A DNA stretch of 16,596 bases from Thermoplasmata archaeon. GTDB lineage: Archaea > Thermoplasmatota > Thermoplasmata > Thermoplasmatales > Thermoplasmataceae. How positions within the stretch are numbered: position 1 is the stretch's first letter; every line of letters starts with the position of its first letter. The stretch lies in assembly GCA_021801305.1 (NCBI GenBank), contig JAJYYD010000010.1:1-16596 (forward strand), read 5' to 3'. This document shows, one piece after another, positions 12,688 through 16,596 of the stretch. The notes beneath the pieces are model-generated. The model worked only from the letters and a program-made list of their open reading frames with translations, ran no database searches and had not been told where the DNA came from. A program made the position numbers and the translations under genes.

Positions 12688-13203
12688 ATGGCGAAGAAAG
12701 ATGTTAATATAACAATAAATGGCAAAGAGTACAGTTCCAAGGTAGAGCCAAGGTTGCTCCTGGTGCATTTTATTAGGGATGTAGCAGGACTAACGGGAAC
12801 ACATGTCGGGTGCGATACTTCAAACTGTGGTGCTTGCACTGTGGTTCTGGATGGCAAGGCAGTGAAGTCATGCACAGTTCTTGCAGTGCAGGCCGATAAC
12901 AAGCGCATAACTACCGTTGAAGGCCTGGCCAGGAACGGAAAACTGCATCCGGTACAGGAGGCTTTTGTCGACAAGCACGGTCTCCAGTGCGGTTACTGTA
13001 CATCGGGTATGCTGATGACCAGCTTCTGGCTTCTTCAGAAAAACCATAATCCTACAGAAAAAGAGATCAGGGAAGCACTGTCCGGAAACCTCTGCAGGTG
13101 CACAGGTTATGAAAATATAGTAAAAGCAGTGAAGGAAGCGGCAAAAGAGATCAGCGCAGAACAAAATAAGGACCTTGTAAGAGAAGAGCCAATCGAGGCA
13201 TGA
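12688..13203 (+). CDS. coxS: Molybdenum hydroxylase 2Fe-2S (small) subunit, CoxS/CutS type
   Basis: It transfers electrons from the molybdenum site to FAD through two [2Fe-2S] clusters. I use the ATG at 12688 (171 residues), which has a GAGGTG ribosome site (12676-12681) ending 6 nt upstream; an in-frame GTG at 12679 lies inside that motif. The N-terminal plant-ferredoxin cluster uses Cys42, Cys47, Cys50 and Cys62. The C-terminal cluster uses Cys101 and Cys104 (Cys-Gly-Tyr-Cys-Thr-Ser-Gly-Met) and Cys136 and Cys138 (Cys-Arg-Cys-Thr-Gly-Tyr). All eight ligands are present. The usual Cys-Thr-Pro-Gly reads Cys-Thr-Ser-Gly here. The stop TGA touches the next gene's start, so the operon is tightly coupled. 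Confidence 0.94.
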   Translation: MAKKDVNITINGKEYSSKVEPRLLLVHFIRDVAGLTGTHVGCDTSNCGACTVVLDGKAVKSCTVLAVQADNKRITTVEGLARNGKLHPVQEAFVDKHGLQCGYCTSGMLMTSFWLLQKNHNPTEKEIREALSGNLCRCTGYENIVKAVKEAAKEISAEQNKDLVREEPIEA

Positions 13204-15210
13204 GTGGTAAAGATGAAAAGTGAAGAAAAATTCGTAAGAGGTCTTGGACAGTTTATTGATGATATAAAATTCCCGAACATGCTGTATATGTCTGTTGTGA
13301 GGAGCGACTATGCAAGGGCACGCCTGCTCAAGGTAAAGGGTGGAATCAACGCAAAGGTATTCAATCATCCGCTTGCAGCAGTGGGAGAAGGTGCAATGTC
13401 AGGGTTTGAAAGAGCCCAGCACATGGTATTCGCCTCTGAATTTGTAAACTACCTTGGAGAACCTATAGCTGCAGTATATGCTGATGATCCTTACAAGTCA
13501 GAGGACCTTATCAGTTCAGTTGAGGTTGATTATGATCCCCTGAAACCGGTAATAGATCCTGAGAAGGCCCTGGATGCTGAACCAATCCACAGTGGATTCA
13601 AGAGCAACATAATTTCCGAGAAATGGCTTGGAAAGGACTTCAAGAATGATTCACCCATAGTTCTTGAAGATTCATTCAGGAATAACCGTATAGTAACAAA
13701 TCCCATAGAACCAAGGGGCGTGATCGCAAATTACGATGGGAAAAGACTGACACTCTGGATCGGAACGCAGTCTGTATTCAGCATCAGGGAGGGGATATGC
13801 GCAGCCATGGATCTCCCTCCTGAAAATGTACACATAATTCAGGCCGACACAGGCGGTGCGTTCGGCTCGAAAGGAGGCCTATACCCGGAATATGTTATGG
13901 CATCCTATATAGCAATGAAAGAGAAGCGCCCTGTTAAATGGATTGAGACAAGGCGTGAACATCTCATGGCCAGCCACCCGGGAAGAGGTGCCATGGCAAA
14001 GATGAAGCTGTACGCAGACAGAACTGGCAAAGTGACAGGATTGAGGGGAGAAATCCTTGTGGATTCAGGGGCCTATGCCGGCGGAACAGGCGAGTTTTCA
14101 TCCAGATTCATTGCACATCAGTTAACTGGGCAGTATCATATAGAACAAGCTTACATAAGGGCACTTTCAGTGTTCACAAACAAGGTTCCGCAGGGACCAT
14201 ATCGTGGTGCAGGAAGACCTGAAGCCGCATTTTTCACCGAAAGAATGATGGATATGCTTGCGGACGAACTGAAAATGGATCCTTTCGAGTTAAGGCTTCT
14301 TAATGCAACAGAACAACCGTTTGTGTCACCCACTGGCCTGAAAATTGGTGCTTCCAAACCATTCATGATAAAAGCAAGAAAGGAACTTGGATACGTTCCT
14401 TATGAGGCAACAAAGGATACCGGAGTTGCCATGTTTGTTCTTGTTCCGGCTGCCCAGCCTGGTGAAAGTGCAAGGGTAAGATCAGAGGATGGAAGAATAA
14501 AGGTATGGCTCGGGGGAAACGTTCATGGCCAGGGGCACGAGGACTTCGTAAAGAAGATCATAAACGAGGAACTGGGGGTTAAGGAGGAACTTGTTGAACT
14601 GGAGCTCGGCGATACTGATGCAATGGAAGCAGGCATAGGTTCCTGGGGAAGCAGGTCAGCCATGATGGGAGGATCTGCGGTGACAGTTGCAGCTAGAAAA
14701 GTCAGGGACCAGGTTTCAAAGAAATTTGGAAGCTATTCCGTTTCCAAACTACTTTCCGGTTCATTCGATGTATATGAATTCTTCAGCTACAAGGATTCAT
14801 ACAACAGTTTCGGTTCTAACCTTGCTAAGGTATCTGTCGACTCTTATGGTAGAATCAAGGTCCTGGAGGACAGGTCCTACTACGATCTTGGAAGAATCCT
14901 GAACAGGCAGATGGTCAGGGGCCAGATAGTTGGTGGGAATCTGCAGGGTATCGGTCAAACACTGAGTGAAAACATAGAATTCGACGATGAGGGGCAGCTT
15001 CTGACAAGCTCAATATCGGAGGCGGGCCTTCTGACTTCAGAAATTACCACAAAGTATACCGTGAAATTTGACGAAACACCTTCTGATCTTCCCAGCGGTG
15101 CAAAAGGGCTTGGAGAGGCACCAACAATTGGGACACCCTCGGCAATTGCAAGGGCAGTTGAAGTCTATACCGGGAAAAGGATAAGGGACACCCCGATAAA
15201 ACTATCATGA
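13204..15210 (+). CDS. coxL: Molybdenum hydroxylase molybdopterin-binding (large) subunit, compact form
   Basis: The catalytic subunit, binding Mo-pterin and oxidising the substrate with water. Diagnostic segments in order: Gly-Gly-Ala-Phe-Gly-Ser-Lys (217-223), Tyr-Arg-Gly-Ala-Gly-Arg (333-338), His-Gly-Gln-Gly-His (441-445), Gly-Ser-Arg-Ser (482-485) and Lys-Gly-Leu-Gly-Glu-Ala-Pro (634-640), with the catalytic Glu638. The Tyr-Arg-Gly-Ala-Gly-Arg loop is the 'form II' version, not the Cys-containing Ala-Tyr-Arg-Cys-Ser-Phe-Arg of proven CO dehydrogenases. CO, an aldehyde such as glyceraldehyde, or a heterocycle are all possible substrates. At 668 residues it is over 100 shorter than usual, with trimming near residues 44-75, 372-405 and 505-535, but every core motif is intact, so it does not look broken. 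The start is GTG at 13204 with GAGG 5 nt upstream; an ATG at 13213 is the alternative. Confidence 0.92.
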   Translation: MVKMKSEEKFVRGLGQFIDDIKFPNMLYMSVVRSDYARARLLKVKGGINAKVFNHPLAAVGEGAMSGFERAQHMVFASEFVNYLGEPIAAVYADDPYKSEDLISSVEVDYDPLKPVIDPEKALDAEPIHSGFKSNIISEKWLGKDFKNDSPIVLEDSFRNNRIVTNPIEPRGVIANYDGKRLTLWIGTQSVFSIREGICAAMDLPPENVHIIQADTGGAFGSKGGLYPEYVMASYIAMKEKRPVKWIETRREHLMASHPGRGAMAKMKLYADRTGKVTGLRGEILVDSGAYAGGTGEFSSRFIAHQLTGQYHIEQAYIRALSVFTNKVPQGPYRGAGRPEAAFFTERMMDMLADELKMDPFELRLLNATEQPFVSPTGLKIGASKPFMIKARKELGYVPYEATKDTGVAMFVLVPAAQPGESARVRSEDGRIKVWLGGNVHGQGHEDFVKKIINEELGVKEELVELELGDTDAMEAGIGSWGSRSAMMGGSAVTVAARKVRDQVSKKFGSYSVSKLLSGSFDVYEFFSYKDSYNSFGSNLAKVSVDSYGRIKVLEDRSYYDLGRILNRQMVRGQIVGGNLQGIGQTLSENIEFDDEGQLLTSSISEAGLLTSEITTKYTVKFDETPSDLPSGAKGLGEAPTIGTPSAIARAVEVYTGKRIRDTPIKLS

Positions 15211-15242
15211 ATCGGTTGTTTGATGGGCTGTTAAATGCATTA

Positions 15243-15260
15243 ACCTTTTCCACATTTTTC
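15243..15260 (+). terminator. Pyrimidine-rich tract after the molybdenum hydroxylase operon
   Basis: T-rich runs (CCTTTTCC, then ATTTTTC) occur 33-50 nt after the large-subunit stop and before the next TATA-like box. They fit the U-tract style of archaeal termination. No hairpin is evident. Confidence 0.3.
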
Positions 15261-15263
15261 ATC

Positions 15264-15280
15264 ATATTTATTAATATATG
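15264..15280 (+). promoter_or_regulatory. TATA-like box of the small membrane protein gene
   Basis: ATATTTATTAATATATG is centred about 28 nt before the ATG at 15300, giving a probable leaderless transcript separate from the Mo-hydroxylase operon. Confidence 0.4.
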
Positions 15281-15299
15281 AAGAAGTAATCTTTCATTG

Positions 15300-15527
15300 A
15301 TGCCAATAATAAGTGATGCTGCTGTAAACAAAATAATACGGCTTGTCATCGGTCTTGCATTTCTTGTGGTGGGTGTCGAGCTCTTCTCAACAGGAGCACT
15401 GGGCCTCGGGATACATGGTGAAATTGCAGTGTCAATAATCCTTTTCATAGTCGGTGCTGTATTCCTATACATTGCAGTGAGAATGCTGATAAGGATTGCA
15501 CGGGACCTTGGTGGGGATTTCTGGTAA
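15300..15527 (+). CDS. Small two-helix membrane protein of unknown function
   Basis: 75 residues from the ATG at 15300; a TTG directly before it could add one residue. Two hydrophobic segments are clear: about 13-37 (Leu-Val-Ile-Gly-Leu-Ala-Phe-Leu-Val-Val-Gly-Val-Glu-Leu-Phe) and about 45-66 (Ala-Val-Ser-Ile-Ile-Leu-Phe-Ile-Val-Gly-Ala-Val-Phe-Leu), joined by a short Gly-rich turn. Lys/Arg flank both outer ends, so N- and C-termini are probably cytoplasmic. A TATA-like box and absence of overlap with other genes support a real gene. I recognise no family. It lies between the Mo-hydroxylase operon and hemA on the same strand but need not act with either. Confidence 0.65.
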   Translation: MPIISDAAVNKIIRLVIGLAFLVVGVELFSTGALGLGIHGEIAVSIILFIVGAVFLYIAVRMLIRIARDLGGDFW

Positions 15528-15603
15528 TCACGATTCACCACATCAAAAGCAAAACGGAATATATGTGATTAACATCATGCAACGTTACGAAAGAGTGGCT
15601 TTA

Positions 15604-16596
15604 ATGGCACAATTCACGGTAATTTCATGGAACTACAGGGATACCCCCAGTGTGCTTGACAACAGAATATCACTGGGTTACAGTTACTGGGAGGAGACCC
15701 TGAAATCCGTTGGAATTAAAAAATACGTAATTCTCGTGACATGCAACAGGCTGGAACTTTACTTCTACGGCAATCTCCCAGATGCTTCAAGGTTCCAGGG
15801 TTCAGTGGTAAAAAAAGATGAGGAAGCCATAAGCCATCTTTTCCGTGTAGCCAGCGGACTGGAGTCTATGTCTGTGGGCGAGAACGACATCCTGAGGCAG
15901 ATCAAGACCTCATATGAAACCGCACTCAAAAGAAAGCTCGTGAACAAGCCTATATCTGCCGTATTCAGGAAATCCCTCAGCATAGGCAAGCAGGTAAGGG
16001 AGAGGACTTCAATTTCAAAAGGTAAAACGTCCATACCGTCCATTGCAATAGATGCACTGAAAGCCAGGTTTGGGGTCGAGGGGAGGAAGGTGCTCATAAT
16101 CGGGACGGGTCGAATGGCGATATCACTGGGAAAATATATTGCCAAGGAAAATCCGGATTCCATAACAGTATGCGGAAGAAACCCGGAAAAGGCAATGGAG
16201 GCGGCCAGGATACTTAAGGGGAATTTCAGCATTCTGGCGAACCTGCAGGAGGAGATCAGGAAAAATGACATTGTGCTAACTGCGACAACCTCTCCGGATA
16301 TACTGATAACGAAGGAGGATATGGTCTCAGCCGGTACACCAAAGTTCTACGTGGATATATCGAAACCTGACAATATTGAAAACATGAACGAAGGCATTGA
16401 CGGTATTCATGTCATTACCATTGGAAGCCTGGAATCTGTACTGGAAAAGAACAGGTCAATAAAGAAGAAGGAGATCCTGGCAGCTGGGAATATGGTGGAT
16501 GGGGAGATAGAAAGAACCATGAGAAAACTGAAGGAGATCGAGTATGATGATCTCATAGCGCATATGTATCGTTATTCCTGCCTCAAACAGAAAGAG
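15604..16596 (+). CDS. hemA: Glutamyl-tRNA reductase, 3' end beyond the window
   Basis: HemA reduces glutamyl-tRNA(Glu) to glutamate-1-semialdehyde with NADPH, the committed step of the C5 route to heme. The frame stays open to the window edge (331 codons), with the C-terminal end missing. The catalytic motif Val-Thr-Cys-Asn-Arg-Leu-Glu (45-51) has Cys47. Family segments follow: His-Leu-Phe-Arg-Val-Ala-Ser-Gly-Leu-Glu-Ser-Met-Ser-Val-Gly-Glu (78-93), Gly-Lys-Gln-Val-Arg-Glu-Arg-Thr (128-135), and the NADPH-binding Ile-Ile-Gly-Thr-Gly-Arg-Met-Ala (165-172). I chose the ATG at 15604, which begins with the usual strand leading to Ser-Trp-Asn-Tyr-Arg-Asp-Thr-Pro. An in-frame ATG at 15577 would add nine unconserved residues; a weak GAGTGG precedes 15604. 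A TATA-like motif lies near 15556-15566. hemB is on the opposite strand at 3351-4316. Confidence 0.96.
   Translation, partial: MAQFTVISWNYRDTPSVLDNRISLGYSYWEETLKSVGIKKYVILVTCNRLELYFYGNLPDASRFQGSVVKKDEEAISHLFRVASGLESMSVGENDILRQIKTSYETALKRKLVNKPISAVFRKSLSIGKQVRERTSISKGKTSIPSIAIDALKARFGVEGRKVLIIGTGRMAISLGKYIAKENPDSITVCGRNPEKAMEAARILKGNFSILANLQEEIRKNDIVLTATTSPDILITKEDMVSAGTPKFYVDISKPDNIENMNEGIDGIHVITIGSLESVLEKNRSIKKKEILAAGNMVDGEIERTMRKLKEIEYDDLIAHMYRYSCLKQKE

Noticed and set aside
12868..13368. 166-codon open frame on the minus strand across the coxS/coxL junction
   Set aside because: It is antisense to two well-supported genes, and its translation has no recognisable domain.
15765..16271. 168-codon open frame on the minus strand
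   Set aside because: It lies entirely within hemA on the opposite strand, and hemA has clear family motifs throughout. The frame is a shadow of that coding bias.

Overview
This window looks like chromosomal DNA of an archaeon, most likely a member or close relative of the Thermoplasmatales. The reasons are a PCNA sliding clamp, the QueD/QueC pair that makes preQ0 for archaeosine, a Prx6-type peroxiredoxin, a KaiC/GvpD-like ATPase next to a DUF835 protein, an archaeal-style tRNA-Arg without an encoded CCA, and AT-rich TATA-like boxes about 25 nt before many start codons (probable leaderless transcripts). Base composition is moderate throughout. I see no integrase, transposase, CRISPR array or abrupt composition change. 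The lineage is inferred from protein style, not from a marker search.

Layout. (1) 1-852, plus strand: the tail of an unidentified gene, then a crotonase-family protein. (2) 927-4316, minus strand: tatA-tatC (twin-arginine export), a small unknown protein, a peroxiredoxin and hemB. (3) 4360-7085: a small, possibly MoaC-like protein diverging from hemB, then a convergent two-gene operon encoding a DUF835 protein and a KaiC/GvpD-like ATPase. The second RecA-like half of the ATPase has lost its P-loop. (4) 7314-9456: malate dehydrogenase converging on, and overlapping, queC, whose start overlaps the end of queD. (5) 9457-10952: a tRNA-Arg(CCU), a 338-bp stretch with no visible gene, PCNA on the minus strand and a divergent promoter region. 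(6) 10953-15210, plus strand: an XdhC/CoxI-family maturation protein, then a molybdenum hydroxylase operon in the order FAD subunit, 2Fe-2S subunit, molybdopterin subunit (coxM-S-L order). (7) 15300 to the end: a two-helix membrane protein and hemA, cut off by the window edge.

How the genes fit together. The Mo-hydroxylase trio and XdhC-like protein form one functional unit that oxidises CO, an aldehyde or a heterocycle; the substrate cannot be read from sequence. HemA and HemB catalyse the committed step and a later step of tetrapyrrole synthesis but lie at opposite ends of the window. QueD and QueC act in one pathway. The least explained elements are the KaiC-like/DUF835 operon (three RecA-like modules, one apparently intact ATP site), the divergent MoaC-like protein sharing a symmetric promoter with hemB, and perfect inverted repeats in several control regions.
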